Assembly: GCA_013420905.1 (NCBI GenBank)
Contig: JAAXNY010000010.1
Span: 1,426,001-1,490,000 of the forward strand
Direction: 5' to 3'
DNA: 64,000 nt
Source of the DNA: Collybia mongolica
Taxonomy: Eukaryota; Basidiomycota; Agaricomycetes; Agaricales; Clitocybaceae
Below the pieces are notes generated by a model that was not told the origin of the DNA, did no database searches, and saw only the letters and a list, made by a program, of their open reading frames with translations. This document shows positions 52,280 to 63,697 of this stretch, one piece after another; the stretch's first letter is position 1; each line of letters begins with the position of its first letter. The position numbers were made by a program, and so were the translations under genes.

Positions 52280-54479
52280 CTACGACCTAGCTTTTATCCA
52301 CTCACTTTCCATTCGCACTCGGTCGCTTGACAGCATATGCGACTGTCGTGCCGATTTCGGCATATGGTATCCCCGTCGCTCACTCTTACGCACTGCCGCC
52401 CTAAGCATGTTCGAGAACTTATCCTTGCCAAACTGAAGGCCCCGAGCATACTGGACACGTTCAAAAAATCCAGGCCAAGAATTGACTTTATAAATCTTCT
52501 TGAACTCCTCGACCATGTGCCCAGCTATTCTGGCGTCCGCAAACCCGTAATTATCATCCAACCGAGATGTATCAGATGCATAGGTCTTGATGAATATATC
52601 GAGGAATGTGATTTGGAACATGATTAATCGGAGTCCCGTCTTGGACTTCTCGAAAGTCTTGTGGAGGCGATAATCGCTAGTGCCCTGCTCTAAGATTTCA
52701 AGCTCTGGGGCATCCTTCAAAACCCATCGCACGTTGCGCACAATGGCTTCCTCGAGGAACGGTCCATTGAGAATAGCCCAAGTGATGGGTGTGTTGCCGG
52801 CAGGAAGGGCAAGTACGAGGGTTATTAGAACAATCAATTCACCAAGATCCGGCACCTCTGCTTTGATTCGTGATAGAGGCAACTGGACGAAACGCTGAAG
52901 GTGGATCGTCGCCTCACGAAGTACAGCAGGTGTGGTGCGGCCTAGACATATCAGAAGATGGAAGAGGTGACAGTAAGATATCACGGCCTTTTCAGATGTA
53001 TGAAGGAGTGTGGTGTTCACAGACCGACGACTTCCCGAGGTAGAGCTTAAGGCACCTTCGCAGGACTTCATCAACGAAACGACAATATTGTTCATCATTT
53101 TGTAAACAACGCCAACTGCCTGGTGTGGTTGAGGTGGCGTGACGGCTTGTCGTGGCATGTTCCTTCCACTCCGCTGATTCAGCGTCCTGGATTTCTCTGC
53201 ATCCCGCACAGCTAGGTCTATCTTTGTCAGGTGAACCCAAATGTCACCACAGGCACGAGAGAAATGTGGGCGACTAAACGCAAGAGGAAGAAAGTGTTGG
53301 AAGGAGCGCTTTTGAATGCTTATTCTGATTCTGTGTTTGTCAAATGCTGCTTTACTCAGCCAATCGAAGTCAGAAGACAGCGTGCGCGACAGTGGTTCCA
53401 AGCAGATACCAATTCCGAGAATGGAGTCCTTCAAGGACGACCGTAGGAATAAACAACGAAGTTCTCTTTGTAGAAGCAAGTGAGTCGACGTTGCGAGTTC
53501 GCCAAGTCGGAGATAGGCGGTTGAAAAAGTTGTGAGTGACTCTGATGGGAGGTGAGCTGCTATCTCAAGTAAAACGTCGTCATTAAGTGTCCCAAGGAGG
53601 CAACCCGAATGTGTTTTCGCGTGAGGGGCGTTTGACAGAGCATTGCGGACCACCACGTCTTCTTGTGCGCCGCGATATGCAGGCAGATCAGGGGAACCAT
53701 AAGGGCATGACTTGCACCGCCAGCGGGATATTAGTCTAAAAGTAGATTCCCATCTCGGGTTGATCCGCTCAAATTTGTGAAGACGACCTCCGTCGCCAGT
53801 GATCTCCTTGGCTGTATGAAGAGCCTTCGCCCCGGCATAAGAGTATTCACCCATTTCCACCTCTTGGCAACTACTAGACTTCCAGAGTTTCTCCAAACGA
53901 AGTTGATCATCGTTCTGTTTGGTGTACCCTGTATGAGAACCATCATTCATAGCGAACAAGACTTTCGCCAAGCCTGCATCGCGAACATAATTGGTCATCA
54001 AGTAGTCGCCGATGTGTATAGCGCCACCATAGTCTTGCTCGACCTGACGGAAGTATCTTGTAAGTAATTAATACATAAAGCAGGGCTGTGATGTACCTTC
54101 GTACCGGAGAAGAATGTCAGAAATTGCAGGAACAAGCCACGTAACGTTAGAGCTGGGGTGTATCTGACCATTTCCAGGTATTAGTACAAGGCTGCCCATG
54201 GCCACTACGTAGATCACACACCCTCCTGTGTATCCTCTTTCCAGCTCCCATTGCTCCTTCAACAGATCACAGCATATCCACTCTCCAAATAGATTGGGGT
54301 GTTCAATCCCAGTAACACTTGACCTAACTTTAGGGGGAGAGGTGGGCTAAAAATATGAGGATGTCGGTTTGGTACCCTTCATACATTAAACTTTTAAATC
54401 TGAGGCTCACCCAGGTATTCGGCAGTTCGACATCAAAGTGAAGGGACAGACCTTTCCAAGGCCCACTTGGGGGCGTAAG
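52280..54479 (-). CDS. E2 (UBC)-like/F-box fusion protein, 5' end disrupted
   Basis: An apparent fusion of a ubiquitin-conjugating-type fold and an F-box. Exons 54411-54479, 54222-54346, 54097-54163 and 52280-54043, introns of 53-64 bp, all in frame. The E2 part: TPPSGPWKGLSLHFDVELP, then TSPPKVRSSVTGIEHPN, LFGEWICCDLL (the HPN box and the catalytic-type Cys of ICxD), GGYTPALTLRGLFLQFLTFF and KVEQDYGG. The F-box (GTLNDDVLLEIAAHLPSESL, then ELATSTHLLLQRELRCLFL) lies about 150 residues downstream, after a CKSC pair. The rest, to KARS, is without known domains. The first part of the E2 fold is missing from this strand; its likely sequence is on the plus strand at 54519-54644. No clean start codon is visible on the minus strand, though a weak one exists near 54587 (MGDPKARPSH). 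Confidence 0.8.
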
Positions 54480-54518
54480 ATCATCAGTGAAGATGCAAGC
54501 CTATTGGTCCGTTTCGTT

Positions 54519-54644
54519 ATGTCAGTAATCCTCCGATCTCTACTATATCGCCTCCACCATGACTTGGCCGAGCTTTTGGATCTCCCATATCCTGGGGTCG
54601 CTGTCTGTGTATCTGTTGAAATGAACAAGCCAAAACTAGTACTA
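54519..54644 (+). pseudogene. Inverted E2 N-terminal fragment
   Basis: 42 plus-strand codons that read as the first helix and first strand of an E2 fold: ATG, then RLHHDLAELLDLPYPGVAV (the helix RLxxDLxEL and the PxPGVxV turn), ending KPKLVL. The minus-strand E2-F-box gene begins directly with the strand that should follow this, LTPPSGPW. Reading the two in opposite directions is what one expects after inversion of a segment of roughly 165 bp between about 54477 and 54645. Beyond 54644 the plus frame has no E2 character. As it stands this piece can be used by neither neighbour. The alternative of a chance match cannot be excluded but is less likely given the junction. Confidence 0.6.
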
Positions 54645-54651
54645 GGAGGGT

Positions 54652-54660
54652 CCTTTATAT
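54652..54660 (-). promoter_or_regulatory. TATA-like box, minus strand, upstream of E2-F-box gene
   Basis: Minus-strand ATATAAAGG sits just outside the proposed right breakpoint. In the present order it drives into the antisense of the E2 N-terminal fragment. If the segment were flipped it would stand some 50 bp before the ATG of that fragment, a normal spacing. Confidence 0.45.
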
Positions 54661-54901
54661 GTGTCCTAAGCGGTACCGCTGTCACAAAAAACTTCCGAAA
54701 CTATGTCACTGGAAACCGTCCTGACTCACTAAGACACACCGTCACCGGGAACTGAATTGTTGCATCTAATGATATTGTCCTTGCGGCAATTGCGCAAGAA
54801 TTGACTCGGACGATGACAGGGTGATCCAGGGCGAGAATTCAGGAACGCGTTGATTCGCTAACCAGTCACTTCATCACGTGATCCATTTAACCTGTTTGTG
54901 A

Positions 54902-56648
54902 ATGAACGACTCTGGAATCTGGATGAGTACTATGGCCACAGTAGAAGGCATTGACACGTCGCTCCTGAACGCCTCCTGCAGGATACTCATACTATCATCT
55001 TCGCCGGTTCAGGCAACGTCGCTAGTCCACCGTACGCCATTTAATTCCTGCACTTATCTCACATTGAGTGTATGTCTGACGAAACATACCACAGGGATCA
55101 AATCTCAGGGAAGCAGCTCGCCACCACCCCCGCCTTCTAACCCGCCTTCTAACAATCAAGCTGAGAATTCGGCAGCTTCGGATCCCTTAGAATCGTCAGG
55201 TCCGATCAGAATCCCCTGGACAATTTCCAACAAATACTACAGTGCAGATGTACATTTCGCTGTACACACAGTCCATGGACTTAGCACCTATCAATTTCTG
55301 GGAGTACCTGCAGTAATGTTCGTCTGGGTCGAAGGACAGGTATGTCTATTCCTTGTTCATAACGCGAACAGGTATTGTTCGCGATACTGAAGACACGCCA
55401 GCCCTACCAAGACGATGTTAAACGTATATCCCAATACATGGCGGACTGTAAGCCTGAAGTTTGCCTGGCGATAAAAGTCTCCTCGGCCCCAATTTCGATT
55501 GTCGGCTCATTACAAGGGGGCAACGATGATGCAGACGACGACAGCGATGTTGACACATTCCTTTCATCGCATAACTTTGAGTACATCGATGCAACGAAGG
55601 AATTATCAAAAGCCTCAGATGGCGAAAGGAGGAGGATACACCCTGAGGGTAAGGCTAGCCATGTTCACTCCACTACTCATGCCTCATCCACACGATAATA
55701 GGAATTCCTCGACTTCCCCGAGTACTAGACGCGCTAAGTACAATAATGTGGCCTTCTATGCGCGCAAACTCGAAAGACTATGTTCAACGAGCGGATGGTC
55801 AAGGTAGACGTCAAGGCCTTCTTGATTGGTCACAGGGTTCCATTGATGATAGTATCTCCATAATCGAAGAAGTCGTGACTAATTCCAGCAACCGGCTACT
55901 TGATGGTGTCGAAGGTGTGAAGCTTGAAATGCGAGAACTTACACGGTGGCTTGAGGAGGACAGCTTCCCTCACCAGGATCCGTGGCAGTCGGCTTCTAGT
56001 ACTGGAGCCATCTCGATGTCACCGACATCAACTGAGTTTAGAAACGGAGTCCTTGATACGGATGAAAGCAAAGGAGTCTCCATGTCCGGTTTTGACGACG
56101 ACTTCACCGTTTTCATTTCAGCACACCCCGCTGGCCCTACCGATCATTCCAGCGCTTCAAGTCCAGAAAAATCCCCTAAGAACCTCTCAACACACTTAAC
56201 GCCTATACACGCTGGTGATCTCTACCGATCTTTAGGGTCTGTCTCTGACCTCGGTGGCAGTGACAATGGGGAGCAGGTGGAAGAGACAGAGGATGTGGAC
56301 CTCCCGACTGAAGCAGAGATTCGGGTTACTTCATCGCGAATATTTGGAACTGGTGGCTTACCAACACTTCACTCTCGCGATACGACGCTTAGCCCAATCG
56401 CGGAACCCGAGTCGCTCCCACCTGAGTCAAATCTAGATGCAGGTCTCAGTGGAGCGGACGATGAACCATATGATATGGCGCCATTTGACTTGGCACGAAT
56501 TCTAAGTGCACTGCAGGAAATGAAAGCAGAAATTGCCAACATGGAAGACGAGGGGGAAAGGAGGAAAGCTGCTGCTAAAGTTGCATTGGGTTTGGTCTAT
56601 GGGCTGGAAGCTGACGCGGGAGCGTATACCACACAATCCGAACTGTGA
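54902..56648 (+). CDS. AAGAB/Irc6-like adaptin-binding protein
   Basis: Homologue of alpha- and gamma-adaptin-binding protein p34, which helps assemble AP adaptor complexes for clathrin trafficking. The N-terminal GTPase-like half begins CRILILSSSPVQATSLVHR and contains IPWTISNKYYSADVHFAVHT, the family's most conserved block (PWxIxNKYYSAD). After VGVPAVMFVWVEGQ-type strand and a helix, HNFEYIDATKEL and a conserved LDALSTIMWPSM follow. The C-terminal block is FDLARILSALQEMKAEIANM then KVALGLVYGLE, matching the helical end of AAGAB. The middle of the second half is Ser/Asp-rich and poorly conserved. ATGs at 54902, 54923 and 54932 are in frame; the third (MATVEG) is the most family-like. Four exons, the last starting about 55701. 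Confidence 0.85.
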
Positions 56649-57350
56649 AGCTTGACGTTTGAAGTTTGAAGTTTGGCTCGTCGGAAATCGATTTCCCTGG
56701 CAACGCGAGCGGCATTATAATTTATTCGTTAGCTTTTTGAATAGATATCTCCACCGTGATAATCGTCTGTCTCTAGGAATAGCACACCCTCAACGTCTGG
56801 TATATACTTTATTTATTCGTCCCTCACAATGACAGAATGTTTGACAGCACTTGGCGTAGTTTTCAAATTGACTTGGGAGAGCGGGCCGTGGTTTTCTCCC
56901 ACGCATATTTCCGGGTGTTGATAAGTGTGTAATCAGTATGATCGGTGCCTGCCAATTTTTTGGACCTGGTGACTGCAGGGTCAACGTAAAATTTCCCAAC
57001 ATCCTAACGCCCACTTATGCCCAACTCTAAGTAACGGTAGTGCAATGCTCACAAGCTTATATCTGTCAGGATACGCACAACTCCACGTCTGATAGACGTC
57101 ATCTCATCTCAAGACGAACATCCGAGTGGGACGGGGCGGTGGCATATCATTTCGTCACCCGTTCTCGCGCGGTCCATACCGATTTCTGGCTACACTAACT
57201 TCGGCCCAAACACTACCAACAACGACATTCAGCCTTTATTGCCTCCTACATTGATTTGGTGGAGAAAAATTGATCAGCATTTTATTTAATGCTTATTGGA
57301 GTTCCTGTCCAGGCCCCAGTTTGTGGATTAATCGACGCTATATTCCAACC
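56649..57350. other. 702-bp intergenic, no gene recognised
   Basis: AT-rich near 56700-56820. No homologous open frame, repeat or RNA gene is recognised. It holds the AAGAB terminator and the promoter of the next gene. Confidence 0.35.
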
Positions 57351-60300
57351 ATGCCGGTCATTGACACATTTGTCGAAACTCCCTCGCCCACCCTATCAGA
57401 TGCTCGGCCTGGTTTACCAAGGTCTAACTCTGCACCATGGCTAGAAACGTCATCCATGGAGTCGATATCGTCCGTTAAGAAGAGTCGCATGTCGACTATT
57501 TTGAACCCAGCACTTAGGAAACGTCATTCAACGTACGTCCTGTCGTCGCCACCAATTCTACCAAAGCCGGCAGTCCCTGGCATACCCCCACAACGACCAC
57601 TGCGAAATCCTGCACGCGGAGGCCCCAAAATTTCGACTGTTTCGGCCAAGCCAAAAACCCCGAGTCGACCTTCAACTGCGACTGGAACGCGTGAGGAGGT
57701 CACGCCATGGGAATTTGTTCCTGGCCCAAAGGGTGACAGAGCCCCTGTTGAAGCAGCATCGGTTGCCAGTGATAATGGCAGAGGCAGCTCGCCGCTGTCG
57801 ACTCGCACTCGTTCATCCCTTCCAACAGGGACTGTGGAGGAGGTGACACCATGGGAACTATACCCGTTACAGACCAAAGCAACTCGCTCTTCGTTGAGCA
57901 CTGGTCTTGTGGAAGACGTGACCCCATGGGAGCTATATCCCATACCCACGACCCCTACAACTCGCTCCTCGTTGGCGACAGGCCTTGTTGAGGAGGTTAC
58001 CCCATGGGAACTATATCCAGCTCCAAAATACGAAGAACCACCGAGTTCTGTCCCCATTGGTCGAAGACATTCACGGTCATCCGTAAGTAACCTCGTGTTT
58101 GATTTCATCTATTAAGTATCCGCGAAATTGCCGGCGTTTAAACTTCCTTGCCCTTAAATGAGGTTCATGCCCTGGATCTTATACCCCACTTGTCCTAACC
58201 TTTCCCGACAAACATCATATTTCCACGATGTTGACATTCTACGATCACCATGCTAATACTCCACCTTCACAGCCCCGAGTGTCGACCTCCTCCAGCCAGG
58301 GGAAAACACTATCTGATCTTGCTCAAGTCAGAAGACGTAGGAGTACTGGTGCTAAAGCGATGAAGGCTCGTTCGAACACACTCCCAACATCATCTACGCT
58401 TCGGAAAGCCAACGCAGCAAACCTTACATACATAGAGAGGTCTTCGAACATGCATACTCGCCCCGGTGATTCCGCGTCCAAATCTGCCCCAACAACACCC
58501 AAAATATCTTACAAAGTGACAGTGCCTTCTTTGGCACATCCTCTTCCCTCCTTGCCCTCTTCTGGCGTTCCTCCGCAGCCGGACCTCAAGTTTTCGACTG
58601 CTGACCGTACCATTTTGGAGGAGCTAAAACGTAACATTCGTGCACGAGCCGCCCAATTTACCTTCAAAGGTACTGGGAACATCGTTGGCTCTGTCGGGAA
58701 TCGTGGAAAGAAACATCATCCCTTTCCTACGAAGGATGTTCCTTACCCAAGGAGTTTTGAGCGCGACGTACTAGATTTGTGAGTCATGTTCTCAATGTCC
58801 TCAGTTTTGGAATCTGTCTTTCGGGATCATTTATATATCTTTAATTGAACGACACTGACTAGTTGAGTAGGGATGTTTGGGAAACTGCATTCTGTCAAGA
58901 TATCTGTGAAAGCCTCACTTGGCATGTGTTTGAAACGCCACCAAGTAAAGTGTAATAATTCCCGTCATTTTCACACGCTGTCGTTCAACTGACTATTGTA
59001 TCAGGTTAGACCTTGGGTGCGGTTAGTGCAGCCTTGAGCAGATTTGTGAGAAGTGTAATATCTTATTTCGATTCATAGGTACAGGAACGTGGATAATAAA
59101 CTGCGCTAGAACTTGGAAAGTTCGTGCTATAATTTCATTTGTCGATATTACTCGAATAACCATCTTATCAGGATTGTCATTTCGTTGGTATGTTCTAGAA
59201 TCAGAGCCCCCCACTTCTCAGCTCTCGCTAAGTATACCACAGGTTTGGACGTTGTTCCTCTACACCCTGATCTTCAGCAAGTTGGTTCTCCTGACCTGGC
59301 GTCGAGAATCACATGGGTTCAGGCAAATTTGTAAGTGGTTCAGTCTGAATCTCATGTCATCCCCGACTCATCTTTTCTTCATGAACAGCCTTGAAGGTCT
59401 TCCGTTTCCTAATGAGGAATTCGACTACGTGTGAGTCAAGCAACAAATTGCGATGAACCTCATCTGAGCTTCTTAATTATAGACATGTGAAGCGTATTGC
59501 ACTCGGTGTTCCAGAAGATAAGGTAAGTGCTGACCCTATCAGGTACCAAACTTGGATTCACTCCATTAATAGTGGGACCTCCTTCTGGAAGAAATTTCTC
59601 GAGTTATGAAATCCGGAGGCGCCTTCGAAGTAAGATATTGTTCCTATATGTGTTATCATTTTGTGAACTATGGCCACACACAGATGCTTGAAGAAGATCT
59701 CTTCTTTCCCGGCAAAACGATTGATGGTGATAGTGATTCGGACGTAGAAACTGATTCAGAACTTGCAGTCTCTGGGAGACTTTTATATCAGGATCCATCT
59801 GTACTAGAGACAAACAAGATTGAAGAAGATCAAAGCAGCACCTTGGTTGCATCGTCGGGGCCTTCTGAAATTTTCGGGGAGGGTCCACGCATGACACCAA
59901 CTGCCAGTTCATTTATCCTCCCGGGCACTCTATCTTGCACAAATTTGTCGGTAGCCGGTGTATCTCCGACAGATACTTCTGATGATACAAGCGAACTTCT
60001 GGCTCAGGTTCATGTCGACTATTCAGCGGCTCTACAACCACCCGAGGTAGAAGGTCAAGTGGTTTCACTTTCTCCGCAGCCTGCAGCGCGCTCTTTGCTT
60101 CATATCAAAACTGCTGAATCTCACCCGGCTCACCCCCAATCTCGGATCGCTGGATCAGCTTTGTCGCTACTTATGAGCTCTGTGGCTAGTATAGCACCTC
60201 CAGACTCGATGATAAATCCGGCAGTCGAAGTCAAGTCCAGAAGCAGACCTCGAGGTCATTCATTGACCTCATTCCCATCATCGAACCCCGAAAATGGACA

Positions 60301-61749
60301 GGCAAACCTTTCTATTCCTCACTCCAGTGAAGATGTACCAGTCACCCCACCCTCGCCAGCCGTGAAATCTCCTCATTTCCTTCTCCGGACAATTCCTAAG
60401 CCACCACTTGATCCTAGAGATCACTCTCTCCTTGAGACTATCTATACCCAAATGCTTGGAGAAAGATTCATCAATATTTCACCACTCGCATTGTTGGCTA
60501 ACTCATTAGGCCTATACTTCAAAGGTTGGTTCTTCCCTTCAAAGTGTAGAACGTGTGCACTTAATGTGTTCGCTTTTACAGATGTTCGAACCCATCCGCC
60601 CCTTCAATATGCCTTCCCTCCAGTTCCTGCCAAGCCACCCAGTTATCGATCAGCAAGGCGAACCTCTCTTTCTGACACAGACAGCGCTTCTGATTCGGAT
60701 GACGCGAGAGATGCTATTCTTCCTAGCCCGCTCCCGCGTTCAGCGACTAAACGTCGGAGTTCCCACCGATTTTCAACTCAAAGTGTTGATAGCGAGGATG
60801 CGACTTCAATCTCGGAAGACAATCGCTATCTTAACGTCCGAGGCCTGATACATCATTCATCGCCTTACATCACTCTGGATGAATCGAGGATAACAGCATT
60901 TTCCCCCTCGACAAAAACAGCATTTCCCAGCACCACATTCAAGGACGGAAAATCTAGGCGGGGGTCTCGTCTCCCAAATACAACAATGAATTTGGATCAA
61001 AGGTCTCTTAATCTCCACCTTGCACTTCGCGTTGCAGAGATACTTGCGTGTTCGGAGTCTATGTGGGAATGGGTTTCTAGTTATCAAAGAGAAAATCGGT
61101 CTCGTAAATCAAGCAGCTCCGGAATGAGGATAAACAGATCTGGCTCCGTTGATCTACCGCAAAGATCTGCCATTTCGATTACTAGCAGCCGAGCATCGAC
61201 GGATTCAGTCAGAAATGCACTACTGGATTTGACCCGTGACGAGTTTGACGCGCTTCTCAGCAAATTTGAATTGTGCGATGATTCATCCTTCATAGCTATA
61301 ACCTAAGTTGACTTGCCTCCAGGGATATGCGAGACCACTTCGCGCTGGGTTGTGCATTGAGGGATCGGTTCGGATGGTCAGTTATATCATCATCGCCTCC
61401 ACCAGATCGTAAGATATTCGACAATGCGTGTAAGAAATGGGATAAATGGAAGCACGAGCTACGCCACAGTGCACCCTCACATCCCTATCGCTCGCAGAAC
61501 CGACCATCAAAATCTCGCACAACTGTAAACTCGGCACAAGGACATCCAGCACACCCCAACGTTTTGGATAATCAGGGACATGACGGCAAGAGAGGCAGTC
61601 AGGATCATGCGAGTACTGCAATCTTCTCGCACGGTCGACCCCAGGATTCGAGAAGTAAAAGAACTTCGGGATCGAGTGGATCAGCAGTGTTACCACCGAC
61701 ACACCGATTGAGCCGAGCCATGCGTGTATTCGTTGCTTGGAAGGCTTGA
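57351..61749 (+). CDS. Large methyltransferase-domain protein
   Basis: A long, mostly disordered fungal protein (about 1,250 aa, about 10 exons) with one ordered domain in the middle. The N-terminal half is Ser/Pro/Arg-rich with four tandem repeats (57690-58015). The Rossmann methyltransferase fold is seen as DVPYPRSFERDVLDLDVWE, then motif I VLDLGCGTGTWII (an intron splits GCG/TGT), the acidic-loop strand HFVGLDVVPLHPDL, RITWVQANLLEGLPFPNEEF and VMKSGGAFEMLEEDLFFPG. A second ordered block, HSLLETIYTQMLGERFINISPLAL, follows some 250 residues later, so the fold appears split by a disordered insert. It would use S-adenosylmethionine; the substrate is unknown. The last intron (about 61271-61322) joins KFEL to DMRDHFALGC. 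The C-terminus is Ser/Arg-rich. Confidence 0.8.
57690..58015 (+). repeat. Four tandem VTPWELYP repeats within the coding region
   Basis: Four copies of a roughly 25-residue unit, each around TG-x-x-E-[ED]-V-T-P-W-E, marked in DNA by CCATGG at 57705, 57849, 57924 and 58002 (spacings 144, 75 and 78 bp). The last three share TRSSL-TG and end WELYP; the first is degenerate (WEFVP). It is a protein repeat, not a mobile element. Confidence 0.85.
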
Positions 61750-62289
61750 TTTAGAAGACCACTTATTGTTATTTTTCTCCCCTCCATAGCTGGGATTCGA
61801 GGTGCAGGTATCTGGAATACGATATGATAACCCACCCGAACACAAGCCGTCCAAATCACATTTCGAGATTTTCCCTCCATTCCCGACCCGCAGAAGACCC
61901 GTGCGTCTCCCCTTCCTCCTGAACTATTTGTAACCGCTGCGTTCGCGCCGGTCACTTGTTTTGTATACCCCTGATAAGCTACAGGCTAGCCGGACAGTTG
62001 TTGAGGTTTACTACTGTCTTGACACGCCTTTCTGACATTTTACCGATATTTATCACCCTATTTACGTGTTCATCGAGGACACTGTAAAACCATAGACCTA
62101 TACTTGTCCTTCTCGGTGCCATTGTTACTCCTCGATTTGTGAGCCTACGAAAATTCCGGTTTGTTTCATTAAATAAAATGTATTACATACAATATGAATT
62201 GTAGATGAGAATTTTGTGTATCTTGGACCAGCCTGGTATCAGATACTTATACATCAGGTTTCTCTAACCTGATTCAGTCCGAATTCTGA
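61750..62289. other. 540-bp convergent intergenic region
   Basis: Between the stop codons of the methyltransferase gene (plus) and the dehydrogenase gene (minus). Contains AT-rich stretches suited to 3' ends, for example near 62170-62215. No gene recognised. Confidence 0.35.
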
Positions 62290-63697
62290 TCAGATATTCT
62301 CGATCTGATCTTCCAACCACTTCCAAAGCTGTTTTCCGAGCTCGGGATCTGTGCTGCTCGCCTTCGGTTTCCCAATACGTGCCCATGGAATAAGATACTA
62401 AGTCCATTTTAGCCAAAATTTAATCTTTGAAATGTACGACAAATCACCTCTCCATTTAAGTTAGCGCCTTCGGCAGAAGTCCCAGCCCATAACTGGGTTA
62501 ACGCGCCGTGATCCGGCGTGTAGAGCCACAGAGCTTTCTATGAGTGAGGCTTAGCTGTGGGCGCGTGCGCGTGAGGTAGACAAAAACGCACAGCGATGGC
62601 AAATAATAACCTAGGGAGATGCTGATAAAGACCAGTATCAATGTTGCCAGGGTTCAAGGATATCGAGACAATTCCTTGGTTACCGTATCGGCGAGCCAAC
62701 TCATTTGAGAAAACAACATTCCCCTATAATGAAGATTAGAAAGCCTTATGGGTGAAAGTAAGGATTGTATGGATGCAATACTTACAAATTTACTCTGAAG
62801 GTAAAAGAACGATGTGCTTCGCCTGTTCCTTCCTGGTCCATCCTTGAAGGAATTAAAGTCAAGGGAACCGAAAAGGTGACCTGATGAGGACGTAGTGACA
62901 ACACGGGCCTTTCCATCTGAACTCAATTTCGCCCCTAGGAGTAGCGCTGGAAGGAGGAGTTGTGTTAAATACATATGTCCTATAACATGGCAACCATAGC
63001 TAGCGTTAGCTATAAAAAAAAAAAAGCAAGGCGACTAGGTACTGACCCAGTACATTCGTCCCAAACTGAAGGTCGTAACCTTGTGTTGTCACTTGCTCGT
63101 GGGGGGTCGCCATCACACCACTGTAGTCCAAACCACGTTATCAATTATCCACCTCAGCTAACGCTACTACGAACCCGTTATTAAACAACACGTGGAGATG
63201 CGTTTCTTGACTGTCGTAGTGTCATGAATATCACATCACAAATGAAGGGCACGAGAAGCATACCTCATAAACTCATCGGCTGCGGCCTTCACAGAACGCA
63301 GGTCTGCTAAGTCAAGCTTCAGAAACAAAGACTTTTTTCCAATCTGATCTTGGATATCATTAATCGCGAGTTGGGCCTTCCCTTCATCTCGAGCGGCAAG
63401 GTAAACCTTGGCATTATGTGCCAGAAGCGCCTATTCGGGGTGTCTCGTTGTTTCTAGATGCTAGCAAGAGATAGTGCCGTACCGACCTTCACGGTTGATT
63501 TTCCTATACCTGGAAATAGATTGTGAAGGCCTGATGTGATTGACGGCTGAAAATAAACAAGCGCTGATCACGAGCAACTCACCTGCGTTTCCTCCAGTGA
63601 CAATGATGACTCTCCCTGTCAAGTCGGGAATATCCTCAACGGAAAACTTGGATACTGGCGGTATGGCCTCTGAGATAAATGACTGGATCATCCCCAT
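62290..63697 (-). CDS. Short-chain dehydrogenase/reductase
   Basis: NAD(P)-dependent oxidoreductase. After a short hydrophobic start ([20 protein letters not shown]) come the SDR motifs: [20 protein letters not shown] (cofactor TGxxxGxG, split by an intron), the [12 protein letters not shown] stretch, the [16 protein letters not shown] region, and the active site with VVTTSSSGH and the Tyr-x-x-x-Lys as FFYLQSKFG, followed by NPGNIDT. This pattern fits the retinol-dehydrogenase-like/WW-type classical SDR common in fungi. About six exons; an intron at about 62520-62610 joins the LYQHLPR segment to [15 protein letters not shown]. The C-terminus ends [11 protein letters not shown]. Start chosen at the ATG at 63697; the family's proteins start the same way. 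Substrate unknown. Confidence 0.87.

Noticed and set aside
57690..58015. Possible CRISPR-like array
   Set aside because: The repeat units are divergent, in frame and part of a protein; the genome is eukaryotic.
57524..58108. 194-codon minus-strand open frame with repeated SSHGVTSSTRPV segments
   Set aside because: It is the antisense reading of the VTPWELYP repeats; its repetition is inherited from the sense strand.
63012..63024. Poly(A) run as sign of a retrotransposon insertion
   Set aside because: It is a short simple A tract inside an intron of the dehydrogenase gene, without target-site duplication or element sequence.
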